Under the pieces are notes generated by a model. The model had not been told where the DNA came from and made no database searches. It was given only the letters and a program-made list of their open reading frames with translations. Positions 1 through 6,636 of a stretch of DNA of 24,337 nucleotides are shown piece after piece. The DNA comes from Clostridiales bacterium (GTDB lineage Bacteria; Bacillota; Clostridia; Oscillospirales; Ruminococcaceae). The stretch covers positions 1 through 24,337 of the forward strand of contig JAQXIB010000149.1 in the NCBI GenBank assembly GCA_029007575.1. Reading direction: 5' to 3'. A program made the translations under genes and the position numbers. Position 1 is the first letter of the stretch, and every line of letters starts with the position of its first letter.

Positions 1-727
1 CGGAAGCCAGTATGCACGCCATATCATTGGTAGAGGTATCGCCGTCAATGCTCACCATATTAAAGGTGTCATCCGCTACCTTTTTTAAAGCCGATTGCAA
101 CAGCTCCGGCTCAATAACCACGTCGGTGGTCATAAAGCAAAGCATCGTTGCCATATTCGGATGGATCATGCCGCTGCCCTTGGCAATACCGGCAATTTTG
201 CAGACTGCATCCCCCATGCGAAACGATACGGCAATTTCTTTTTTGACTGTATCGGTGGTCATAATCGCTTCGGCGGCATTACTGCTCCCGCTGACAGAAA
301 GCTCCGACACCAATTCCGGCATCCTGTTCTGAATCGGTTCGATATCCAGCACCTGACCGATCACTCCGGTGGACGCCACGATCACATCCTGCTTATCAAT
401 GCCGAGCGCATTCGCGGCCAACTCGCACATTGCTTCGGCTTTCTGCTCACCGTCGGCATTGCAGGTATTAGCGTTACCGCTGTTGACGATAATTGCCTGT
501 GCTTTTCCGTTTTTGATGTTCTTTTTCGTCACCGCAATCGGCGCGCCTTTCACCTTATTTTGGGTATAGATCGCCGCTGCCGTACAGATATCCGCGCTGT
601 AAATCAACGCCAGATCCCGTTTATCTTTATTCTTGCGGATTCCGCAGTGAATACCCGCTGCCTGAAATCCTGCCGGCGCGCAGATTCCGCCTTCGATAAA
701 TTCAAATCCTTTAAAATTCACTCTCAT
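1..727 (-). CDS. argJ: Arginine biosynthesis bifunctional protein ArgJ (glutamate N-acetyltransferase / amino-acid N-acetyltransferase), 3' part missing
   Basis: ArgJ transfers the acetyl group of N-acetylornithine to glutamate, releasing ornithine (cyclic arginine pathway); bifunctional forms also use acetyl-CoA. The minus-strand frame starts with ATG at 727 and is still open at the window edge, giving 242 of roughly 400 residues. The protein begins MRVNFKGFEFIEGGICAPAG and carries IVNSGNANTCNADG (about 80-93), STGVIGQ (119-125) and the self-cleavage site HPNMATML (189-196), where Thr194 is the expected nucleophile that starts the beta chain. The truncation comes from the window edge and is not a mutation. 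It lies 42 bp after argC and is the last visible gene of the arg operon. Its Shine-Dalgarno-like AGGAG (754-758) is unusually far from the ATG, with a small hairpin between them. The family call is firm; mono- versus bifunctionality cannot be read here. Confidence 0.95.
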   Translation of the reverse strand, partial: MRVNFKGFEFIEGGICAPAGFQAAGIHCGIRKNKDKRDLALIYSADICTAAAIYTQNKVKGAPIAVTKKNIKNGKAQAIIVNSGNANTCNADGEQKAEAMCELAANALGIDKQDVIVASTGVIGQVLDIEPIQNRMPELVSELSVSGSSNAAEAIMTTDTVKKEIAVSFRMGDAVCKIAGIAKGSGMIHPNMATMLCFMTTDVVIEPELLQSALKKVADDTFNMVSIDGDTSTNDMACILAS

Positions 728-738
728 ATTTGTGTTAC

Positions 739-758
739 GCTGAAGCTCAGCCTCTCCT
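739..758 (-). promoter_or_regulatory. Distant Shine-Dalgarno plus hairpin before argJ
   Basis: On the minus strand AGGAG (758-754) is followed by a perfect 5-bp hairpin, GCTGA-GCT-TCAGC (751-739), then 11 nt, then the argJ ATG at 727. The linear distance from AGGAG to ATG is 26 nt; with the hairpin folded it is about 13 nt. No closer ribosome-binding site is visible. The folded hairpin bringing the site nearer the start is inference. Confidence 0.4.
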
Positions 759-769
759 TTTCTCTCATC

Positions 770-1819
770 TTAAAACGCCGGCGGGACCAAATGCAGTCCC
801 GTATCCTCCGGCAAACCGCAGATCAGGTTCATATTCTGAATCGCCTGCCCCGCTGCACCTTTGATCATGTTGTCAATGGTAGAAACAATAATCAGCCGAT
901 GGGTACGGACATCCAAATGCAAAGAAATGTCACACATATTGGAAAATGTCACATTTTTCAAATTTGCAAAGCTGCCGAGCGGCATCACCCGCACAAACTG
1001 CTCGTTCTGATAAAAAGAATCATATTGCCGATGAATGTCCTCTAAGGAAATCTCTTGTTTCAAATCAGCATAAATGGTAGACACAATGCCGCGATTGACC
1101 GGAAGCAGGTGTGGTACAAAAGTGATCGTTGCTTGTTCCCTTGCAAGTCCCGAAATCGTCTGCTCGATCTCAGGTGTATGACGATGTGCCGCCACTTTAT
1201 AGGGAGCAAACGCTTCGTTACAATCGGGATAATGCGTTGTCTGGCTCAATCCACGTCCGGCGCCGGTCACTCCTGATTTGCTGTCAATGATCAAGTTGTC
1301 GACACGAATCAATCCTGCCTTGACCGCAGGCGCCAATCCCAACGCAATACTGGTCGGATAACAACCCGGATTTCCGATGAGCTTTCTGCCGGCAGCCAAT
1401 GACCGATGCAGCTCCGGAATGCAGTAAACCGCTTGCTCGTGCAGGTCTTTTTCCTGATAAGTCAGTCCATACCATTGCTGATAGTCTTTTTCATCATACA
1501 ACCGAAAATCCGCGCCCAAATCAATAAAGGACTTTCCCTGTTCCAGACATTTTTTGGCTTTCGGCTCGGACAAGCCGTGAGGCAAAGAGGCAAAGATCAC
1601 ATCGCTGTTCTGAATCACCGTATCTTCGTCCGACAACACCATATCACAAAAGCCCGATAAAGAAGGATACACTTTCGAAATGCTTTCTCCCTCAAAGCTG
1701 ACCGAGCTGATTCCGCCGATCTCGACCTGCGGATGAATCAGCAATAAACGCAGCAATTCCTCGCCGGCATAACCGGTTGCGCCGATAATTCCGACTTTTA
1801 TCTTAGTTATCTGTTCCAT
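770..1819 (-). CDS. argC: N-acetyl-gamma-glutamyl-phosphate reductase ArgC
   Basis: ArgC is the NADPH-dependent cytosolic reductase that turns N-acetylglutamyl-5-phosphate into N-acetylglutamate semialdehyde, the third step to ornithine. The 349-residue protein has the expected family length. It shows the nucleotide-binding start VGIIGATGYAGEELLRLL (9-26), the active-site segment GNPGCYPTS (149-157) with catalytic Cys153, SGVTGAGRG, and AAHRHTPEI with the family's conserved histidines. The ATG at 1819 overlaps the 3' end of argH by 17 bp, which suggests translational coupling. It sits third in the argG-argH-argC-argJ operon. Confidence 0.97.
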   Translation of the reverse strand: MEQITKIKVGIIGATGYAGEELLRLLLIHPQVEIGGISSVSFEGESISKVYPSLSGFCDMVLSDEDTVIQNSDVIFASLPHGLSEPKAKKCLEQGKSFIDLGADFRLYDEKDYQQWYGLTYQEKDLHEQAVYCIPELHRSLAAGRKLIGNPGCYPTSIALGLAPAVKAGLIRVDNLIIDSKSGVTGAGRGLSQTTHYPDCNEAFAPYKVAAHRHTPEIEQTISGLAREQATITFVPHLLPVNRGIVSTIYADLKQEISLEDIHRQYDSFYQNEQFVRVMPLGSFANLKNVTFSNMCDISLHLDVRTHRLIIVSTIDNMIKGAAGQAIQNMNLICGLPEDTGLHLVPPAF

Positions 1820-3188
1820 ATAATTTTGTCCTCGCTTCTTTTATCTGTGCCAAAACACTCTGTGCCGATGGTCCGCCGGGCGTATTTCTGCCGTTCACGC
1901 AGGTATCCAAATTGATTGCTTCATAAACATCCTCGGCAAACCAATCGCAAACGGATCGATAAACCTCCAGCGGAAGTGTTTCCAACGTCATACCTTTTTC
2001 AATGCACAAAGCAACCAACTGACCTGTTATTTTATAGGCGTCCCGGAACGGCAAGCCTTTTTTTACCAAATAATCGGCACAGTCTGTCGCATTGATAAAT
2101 CCTTTCGCCGCAGCCGCGCGCATATTCTCTTTCAATACCCGCATCGTTTTGACCATCGGAATCACGGTGCTGAGACATAGCTTGGCGGTATCCACCACAT
2201 CGAATATGGCTTCTTTATCCTCCTGCATATCCTTGTTATAGGCAAGCGGGAGATTTTTCATCATGGTCAGCAAAGTCATCAGATCACCGATCACGCGTCC
2301 TGTTTTTCCGCGTACCAATTCGGTAATATCGGGATTCTTTTTCTGCGGCATGATACTCGAACCGGTCGCATAGGCGTCATCCAGTTCAATAAACTTAAAC
2401 TCCCAGGAACACCAAAGAATCACTTCTTCGGAAAAACGAGAAAGATGCACCATTAAAATGGAAACGGCAGAAGCCAACTCCATGCAAAAATCCCGATCAG
2501 AAACGCCGTCTAAACTGTTTTGCGTAATACCGTCAAAATCCAGCAATTTTCCAACCAATTCTCGATCGATCGGATAAGTGGTCGCCGCCAACGCACAGCT
2601 TCCGAGCGGGCATTCGTTCATTCTTTTTGCGGTATCCTGCAACCGTCCCAAATCACGCAGCAACATCTGCACATAAGCCATCAAATGATGCCCAAATGTG
2701 ATCGGCTGAGCGCGCTGTAAATGCGTATATCCGGGCATCACGGTATCGGTGTGTTTCTCTGCCAAATCGCAGAACGTCACGATCAGCTCCGTTATCAAAT
2801 CGGTAAGAACTGCAATTTCATCCCGAAGGTACAGCCGGATATCCAATGCCACCTGATCATTCCTGCTTCTTGCGGTATGCAGACGCTTGCCCGAAGCCCC
2901 CAATCGCTTGGTCAGCTCCGCTTCCACAAACATATGGATATCCTCTGCGGTCGGATCAAACTGCAAACTGCCGTTATCAAGATCGTCCAAAATTTCTTTC
3001 AGACCTTGTATGATCACTTCGGATTCCTGTTTGTCGATGATGCCGGTTTCTCCGAGCATGGTTGCATGAGCGATACTGCCTTGAATATCCTGCCGATACA
3101 TACGGCAGTCAAAAGAAATAGACGAATTAAAATCATTCACTTTTTCATCCACTTCTTTTGAAAACCGTCCTGCCCACATCTTTGCCAT
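1803..3188 (-). CDS. argH: Argininosuccinate lyase ArgH
   Basis: ArgH splits argininosuccinate into arginine and fumarate, the last step of arginine synthesis; it is a homotetramer of the fumarase/aspartase superfamily. I chose the ATG at 3188 because it gives the family-typical start MAKMWAGRFSKEV and has AAAGGATG about 10 nt upstream; the frame is open 19 codons further but those residues do not look like the family. The resulting 461 residues are normal length. Motifs: HTARSRNDQ (104-112), MPGYTHLQRAQP (151-162) with the catalytic His156, and the signature GSSIMPQKKNPD (276-287) with the serine loop. It follows argG after a 130-bp gap that holds a strong hairpin. Confidence 0.97.
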   Translation of the reverse strand: MAKMWAGRFSKEVDEKVNDFNSSISFDCRMYRQDIQGSIAHATMLGETGIIDKQESEVIIQGLKEILDDLDNGSLQFDPTAEDIHMFVEAELTKRLGASGKRLHTARSRNDQVALDIRLYLRDEIAVLTDLITELIVTFCDLAEKHTDTVMPGYTHLQRAQPITFGHHLMAYVQMLLRDLGRLQDTAKRMNECPLGSCALAATTYPIDRELVGKLLDFDGITQNSLDGVSDRDFCMELASAVSILMVHLSRFSEEVILWCSWEFKFIELDDAYATGSSIMPQKKNPDITELVRGKTGRVIGDLMTLLTMMKNLPLAYNKDMQEDKEAIFDVVDTAKLCLSTVIPMVKTMRVLKENMRAAAAKGFINATDCADYLVKKGLPFRDAYKITGQLVALCIEKGMTLETLPLEVYRSVCDWFAEDVYEAINLDTCVNGRNTPGGPSAQSVLAQIKEARTKLYGTDN

Positions 3189-3245
3189 TGCTTTTTCATC
3201 CTTTACTTGATTCTCTTTCGCCTGACTCTTTAAGAAAACAAACAA

Positions 3246-3295
3246 TCAGTGATTCAGAATAGGGCAGACGTTTGTCTGCCCTATTCGCTCACTGA
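3246..3295 (-). repeat. Strong intercistronic hairpin between argG and argH
   Basis: A perfect 13-bp stem (GAATAGGGCAGAC at 3257-3269 with its complement at 3274-3286) closes on a GTTT loop. A second 7-bp stem lies outside it (TCAGTGA 3246-3252 with TCACTGA 3289-3295), separated by a small internal loop. Neither side has a clean T-tract, so this does not look like a complete intrinsic terminator. An mRNA processing or stabilising element, or partial attenuation between argG and argH, would fit; that role is inference. Confidence 0.7.
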
Positions 3296-3318
3296 CACCA
3301 TCAGCCGCGCATGGATAA

Positions 3319-4545
3319 TTATTTGCTCTCCCGTTTTGCATCCAACATCGCTTTTACTTTAATTGGCAGACCAAACAGGTTGATAAAGCCTTGAGAATCC
3401 ATCTGATCATAGACCTCATCTTCACCAAAAGTAGCAACTTCTTCGCTGTAAAGCGTATAAGGAGAAGTAACACCCGCGTTGATGATATTGCCTTTATACA
3501 GTTTCAATTTCACTTCACCGGTAACGGTTTGCTGTGTGCTATCAACAAATGCCGTTAAAGCCTCCCGCAGAGGAGTATACCACTGACCGTTATAAACGAT
3601 ATCGGCAAACTTCAACGCAATCTGCTGCTTATAGTGCTGTGTTTCTTTGTCAAGGCAGATCGTTTCCAGAACGTCATGCGCATGATACAGAATCGTTCCG
3701 CCAGGTGTTTCATAGACACCCCTGGATTTCATTCCGACCAACCGGTTTTCGACCAGATCCGCAATACCGATGCCGTTCGCTCCGCCGATTTTGTTGAGCT
3801 CCTCGATCAGTTCCACGCCGCCCATTTTTTTGCCGTTCAACGCAACCGGAACACCTTTTTCAAAGGAGAGCGTCACATAGGTCGGCTCATCGGGCGCTTT
3901 TTCGGGAGAAACGCCCATTTCCAGAATTTTATCATACATCGGTTCATTGGCCGGATCTTCCAAATCCAGTCCCTCATGAGACAAATGCCATAAGTTTTTA
4001 TCTTTGGAATAATTCGTTTCCCGTGTAATTTGCAGCGGAATATGATGCGCCTCTGCATAATCGATTTCTTCATCACGGGACTTTAATTCCCATGTCCGCC
4101 AAGGAGCGATAATTTTCATCTCCGGTGCAAAAGCCTTGATTGCCAGTTCAAACCGCACCTGATCATTACCTTTACCGGTACATCCGTGCGCAATGGCATC
4201 CGCGCCCTCCGCTTTGGCAATTTCTACCAGCCGTTTGCCGATAATCGGTCTTGCAAAAGACGTACCCAAAAGATATTTGCTCTCATAAACGGCGCCCGCC
4301 TGCATGGTGGGGAATATGTACTCATTTACAAATTCATCTTTCAAATCCTCAATATACAATTTGGAAGCGCCGGTTTTGATTGCTTTTTCTTCCAGACCGC
4401 TCAATTCTTTTCCCTGTCCGACATCAGCCGCTACCGCAATCACTTCACAGTTATCATAATGTTCTTTCAGCCACGGAATAATAATAGAAGTATCCAATCC
4501 GCCGGAATAAGCCAATACGACTTTTTTGATTTTATTATCTGCCAT
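3319..4545 (-). CDS. argG: Argininosuccinate synthase ArgG
   Basis: ArgG condenses citrulline and aspartate with ATP to make argininosuccinate. The 408-residue protein has normal length. It starts MADNKIKKVVLAYSGGLDTS, with the N-type ATP-pyrophosphatase P-loop AYSGGLDTS at 12-20. Further family segments include AHGCTGKGNDQVRFE, the RETNYSKDKNLWHLSHEG stretch and the C-terminal SPYTLYSEE. The ATG at 4545 has AAAGGCGGA upstream. It is the first gene of the arg operon, downstream of a promoter overlapped by ARG-box-like sequences, so repression by arginine-bound ArgR/AhrC is likely. Placing argG and argH ahead of argC-argJ in one unit is a known arrangement in Firmicutes. Confidence 0.97.
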   Translation of the reverse strand: MADNKIKKVVLAYSGGLDTSIIIPWLKEHYDNCEVIAVAADVGQGKELSGLEEKAIKTGASKLYIEDLKDEFVNEYIFPTMQAGAVYESKYLLGTSFARPIIGKRLVEIAKAEGADAIAHGCTGKGNDQVRFELAIKAFAPEMKIIAPWRTWELKSRDEEIDYAEAHHIPLQITRETNYSKDKNLWHLSHEGLDLEDPANEPMYDKILEMGVSPEKAPDEPTYVTLSFEKGVPVALNGKKMGGVELIEELNKIGGANGIGIADLVENRLVGMKSRGVYETPGGTILYHAHDVLETICLDKETQHYKQQIALKFADIVYNGQWYTPLREALTAFVDSTQQTVTGEVKLKLYKGNIINAGVTSPYTLYSEEVATFGEDEVYDQMDSQGFINLFGLPIKVKAMLDAKRESK

Positions 4546-4615
4546 TTTATGAATCCGCCTTTCCTTTTATCCTTTCGCAGCGTCATTACAACGAGCCGCT
4601 TATCAATCAACTATA

Positions 4616-4671
4616 TTTATAATTATACACGATTATGCAAAAAAATCAACCATTATTTGCATAAACATACA
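4616..4671 (-). promoter_or_regulatory. arg operon promoter with candidate ArgR (ARG box) operators
   Basis: Minus-strand promoter: -35 TTGATT (4649-4644), 16-nt spacer, -10 TATAAT (4627-4622), about 80 nt before argG. ARG boxes follow TGnAT-N4-ATnCA. The best match is TGCAT-AAAC-ATACA at 4658-4671. A second, TTTAT-AATT-ATACA at 4616-4629, covers the -10 and is centred exactly 42 bp away. A weaker one, TGCAA-AAAA-ATCAA, lies between them at 4636-4649 and covers the -35. The heptamer ATGCAAA or its complement recurs at 4635, 4656 and 4677, a 21-bp period. Adjacent ARG boxes spaced one hexamer-binding unit (21 bp) apart are known for ArgR/AhrC operators. Binding is inferred. Confidence 0.6.
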
Positions 4672-4740
4672 GTTATATGCAAAATTTCTTTTAGTCAACA
4701 TGTCAACGAAAATCACCTGCTGACCATCACAAAGTCTGCC

Positions 4741-5415
4741 TTACGGATGAGGCTGTCCTTTCCGATAGGCATCCATGATGTCTTTAAACACCTCGCCGTT
4801 GCTGGGCGGCGTCCAGGTAATCGCGTTCGCTCCCGCGGCAATCGTTGCCGAAATAGAGGCTTCGGTCGGTCCGCCGGTCGCAATGATCGGAATATCCGGA
4901 TATTCGGTACGGATCTGTCGGACAACCTCGGCGGTCTGCCCTGCTGCCGACACATTCAGAATACTGCACCCTGCTTCTATCCGCGCCCCGATATCGTCCT
5001 TGTCATTGACAATAGTGACAACGATCGGAATATCAACGGTTTCCTGCACCATGCGAACGACATCGTTTTGGGTAGGAGCATTCAGTACGACGCCGACCGC
5101 ACCTTGAAACTCAGCATGCAAGGCCAGATTGACCACGCGCTTGCCCTGTGTCACCCCCCCGCCGACACCGCAAAAAACCGGTCGATCTGCAGCAAGCATC
5201 ACAGCCTGTGTAATGATCGGCTGCGGCGTAAACGGATATACCGCAATCACCGCATCTGCATTCACGTTGCGGATAATACAAATATCTGTGGTAAATACGA
5301 TGGATTTAATCACTTTTCCAAACAATTTAATACCGCTGCAAGTATCAATAATCTCAGGAACCTTTAGCATAAATTTTCTTAACGTACCGCTGATTTCCGG
5401 GATTTTCTGCTCCAT
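4741..5415 (-). CDS. TIM-barrel (beta/alpha-barrel) protein of unknown function
   Basis: I recognise this as a conserved clostridial beta/alpha-barrel protein often labelled simply hydrolase, but know of no proven reaction. The start at 5415 gives MEQKIPEISGTLRKFMLK and has AAGGA 10 nt upstream; the frame is open 27 codons further, but those residues are low-complexity and lack a comparable site. The 224-residue protein alternates strands and helices as a barrel does: VIAVYPFTPQP, PVFCGVGGGVTQG, GAVGVVLNAP, IPIVVTIVNDKDDIGARI, GCSILNVSAAG, and the C-terminal phosphate-binding-like IPIIATGGPTEASI followed by GANAITWTPPSNGEVF. That pattern resembles ThiG or indole-glycerol-phosphate-type barrels binding a phosphate. 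It has no signal peptide and stands alone, upstream of the arg operon in the same direction. Confidence 0.8.
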   Translation of the reverse strand: MEQKIPEISGTLRKFMLKVPEIIDTCSGIKLFGKVIKSIVFTTDICIIRNVNADAVIAVYPFTPQPIITQAVMLAADRPVFCGVGGGVTQGKRVVNLALHAEFQGAVGVVLNAPTQNDVVRMVQETVDIPIVVTIVNDKDDIGARIEAGCSILNVSAAGQTAEVVRQIRTEYPDIPIIATGGPTEASISATIAAGANAITWTPPSNGEVFKDIMDAYRKGQPHP

Positions 5416-5457
5416 CTGGCAATCATCCTTTTTGTTAGAGAATATACAATGACATCC

Positions 5458-5483
5458 AAAAAATGTATAAAAATACATTTTTT
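5458..5483. repeat. AT-rich inverted repeat in the leader of the TIM-barrel gene
   Basis: AAAAAATGTAT (5458-5468) and its exact complement ATACATTTTTT (5473-5483) form an 11-bp palindrome around a 4-nt loop, about 45 bp before the start codon at 5415. T-runs exist on both strands, so it could be a weak terminator or attenuator, or an operator. A TATAAT (minus strand) lies upstream near 5515-5520. Function not known. Confidence 0.45.
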
Positions 5484-5592
5484 CGGAATGTAACATGATT
5501 TCAGCATTGTTTATATTATATCATATACCCGCGGTGCTTGTCCTGATTTTCCCTTATTTCAAACGTTAAATTTTTATGACCGAAATGTTATG

Positions 5593-6090
5593 TTATGAAA
5601 TAAATTTCAATATCACCTGATAGGCTCGGATTAAATCCTCTAAGCTGCAATTTCGGCAATTCGCCGGGCTGGTGGACGGCAGGCAAATCGCCGTTCTACC
5701 TGTACTCGGCTCACAGTATTTTTTATACAGAGAAAACGCTTTTTGTCCCGTCGTAATGACTGCCCGGATATCCGATTCCGATAAAATGCGGCAAATATCA
5801 TTCGGCACCGGATTTTTGATACTGCTGTCACTGGCACCTGCAATGGTACAGGATGCCAACACATCCCACAACGCAATATGATGCAAAAGCACAAATTTCT
5901 TTTTGGATTCGTTATCATTCGGGATATCCGTCTGAAACAAAGCCGCCAACACTTTCCAAAAACGATTCTGGGGGTGTCCGTAATAAAATCCGTATTCTCT
6001 GGATTTCGGGGACGGTATGGTTCCGAGAATTAACACCCGTGAATCTTTATCATAAACCGGTTGCAACGTATGAGTGACAAAGCCTTCCAA
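5593..6090 (-). CDS. DNA-deoxyinosine (hypoxanthine) glycosylase, UDG superfamily family 6
   Basis: This family excises hypoxanthine, the deamination product of adenine, from DNA and starts base-excision repair. The 165-residue protein has normal length. It carries LILGTIPSPKSREYGFYYGHP (about 20-40), the QNRFWKVLA block (41-49) and the C-terminal LPSTSPAN (137-144), the positions of the UDG-superfamily motifs 1 and 2. The start codon is TTG at 6090: AGAAGG lies 7 nt upstream, the nearby ATG at 6109 is in another frame, and the protein's N-terminus fits the family. It lies 29 bp behind the comEA-like gene and is probably cotranscribed with it. Substrate choice (hypoxanthine rather than uracil) is taken from family resemblance. 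Confidence 0.85.
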   Translation of the reverse strand: MEGFVTHTLQPVYDKDSRVLILGTIPSPKSREYGFYYGHPQNRFWKVLAALFQTDIPNDNESKKKFVLLHHIALWDVLASCTIAGASDSSIKNPVPNDICRILSESDIRAVITTGQKAFSLYKKYCEPSTGRTAICLPSTSPANCRNCSLEDLIRAYQVILKFIS

Positions 6091-6119
6091 ACAGTTCGCC
6101 TTCTTTCATAATGCTTTCC

Positions 6120-6512
6120 TCAAGAAACAGTGATGTATTCTTTCATCTCCTCAAACTTTTTCTCTCCGATTCCTTTGATGTTTTTCAGTTGTGCAATATC
6201 CGTAAACGCGCCATGCACCTTTCGGTAAGCAATAATACGCGCAGCCAGCGTTTCTCCCAATCCATCTATTTCCATCAGTTGTTCCGCCGACGCCGTATTG
6301 ATGTTGATCCTCTGTTTTCCGTCAGAAACCGTTTCGGACGAGGTCGATTTTCTCTCCGACTGCACGGAAGAGTTCTTCAAAATCAAAATATCCGACCGTT
6401 GCGCCGCTGACGGCAAACCAATCGGGGATTCCAAAATGATATATGCAATCAAACCGATCATCATCACTGCTGCCGTCAGAATCAAAACCGCGATCTGCGC
6501 CTTTTTGCCCAA
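6120..6512 (-). CDS. ComEA-like helix-hairpin-helix DNA-binding protein
   Basis: The protein has one N-terminal membrane segment (AVLILTAAVMMIGLIAYIIL), a Ser-rich linker and a C-terminal double helix-hairpin-helix domain beginning ININTASAEQLMEIDGLGE and ending LKNIKGIGEKKFEEMKEYI. That layout matches ComEA, which holds incoming DNA at the outer face of the membrane during natural transformation; the SLBB domain of longer homologues is absent. The frame has an ATG at 6551, but a good promoter (6552-6580) would start RNA downstream of it. GGGGTGAT lies 4 nt before TTG at 6512, so I place the start there (130 residues). No comEC follows in the window, so a role in uptake is not shown; a repair or secreted DNA-binding role is possible. 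Confidence 0.75.
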   Translation of the reverse strand: MGKKAQIAVLILTAAVMMIGLIAYIILESPIGLPSAAQRSDILILKNSSVQSERKSTSSETVSDGKQRININTASAEQLMEIDGLGETLAARIIAYRKVHGAFTDIAQLKNIKGIGEKKFEEMKEYITVS

Positions 6513-6551
6513 ATTTATCACCCCGATTACACGATGATCATTTGTATCCAT

Positions 6552-6580
6552 ATCATATCACAGTTTCGAAGCGGTTTCAA
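6552..6580 (-). promoter_or_regulatory. Sigma-A promoter for the comEA-like gene and the glycosylase
   Basis: Minus strand: -35 TTGAAA (6580-6575), 17-nt spacer, -10 TATGAT (6557-6552). It lies just after the pdaA terminator. RNA should begin near 6545, downstream of the ATG at 6551, which argues for the TTG start at 6512. Confidence 0.65.
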
Positions 6581-6593
6581 CCGTTGCAGACAC

Positions 6594-6629
6594 AAAAAAC
6601 CGCCGACATTGTGTGAATGCAATGCCGGC
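6594..6629 (-). terminator. Intrinsic terminator after pdaA
   Basis: Read on the minus strand, GCCGGCATTG (6629-6620) pairs with CAATGTCGGC (6611-6602) over 10 bp with one G-U pair. It is followed by GG and a run of six T (6599-6594). It lies directly behind the pdaA stop codon at 6637. Confidence 0.9.
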
Positions 6630-6636
6630 AGTAAGC

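Noticed and set aside
95..1045. A 316-codon plus-strand frame
   Set aside because: It is the antisense shadow of argJ and argC; the composition (many His, Arg, Cys) is typical of a reversed reading.
4690..4735. A second promoter for argG (TTGACT with TATAAC)
   Set aside because: The spacer is only 15 nt and the -10 is poor compared with the TATAAT promoter at 4622-4649.
4186..5367. A 393-codon open frame on the plus strand
   Set aside because: It lies antisense across argG, the arg promoter and the TIM-barrel gene, all of which are clear on the minus strand. Its protein is rich in Arg, His and Asn with no family pattern.
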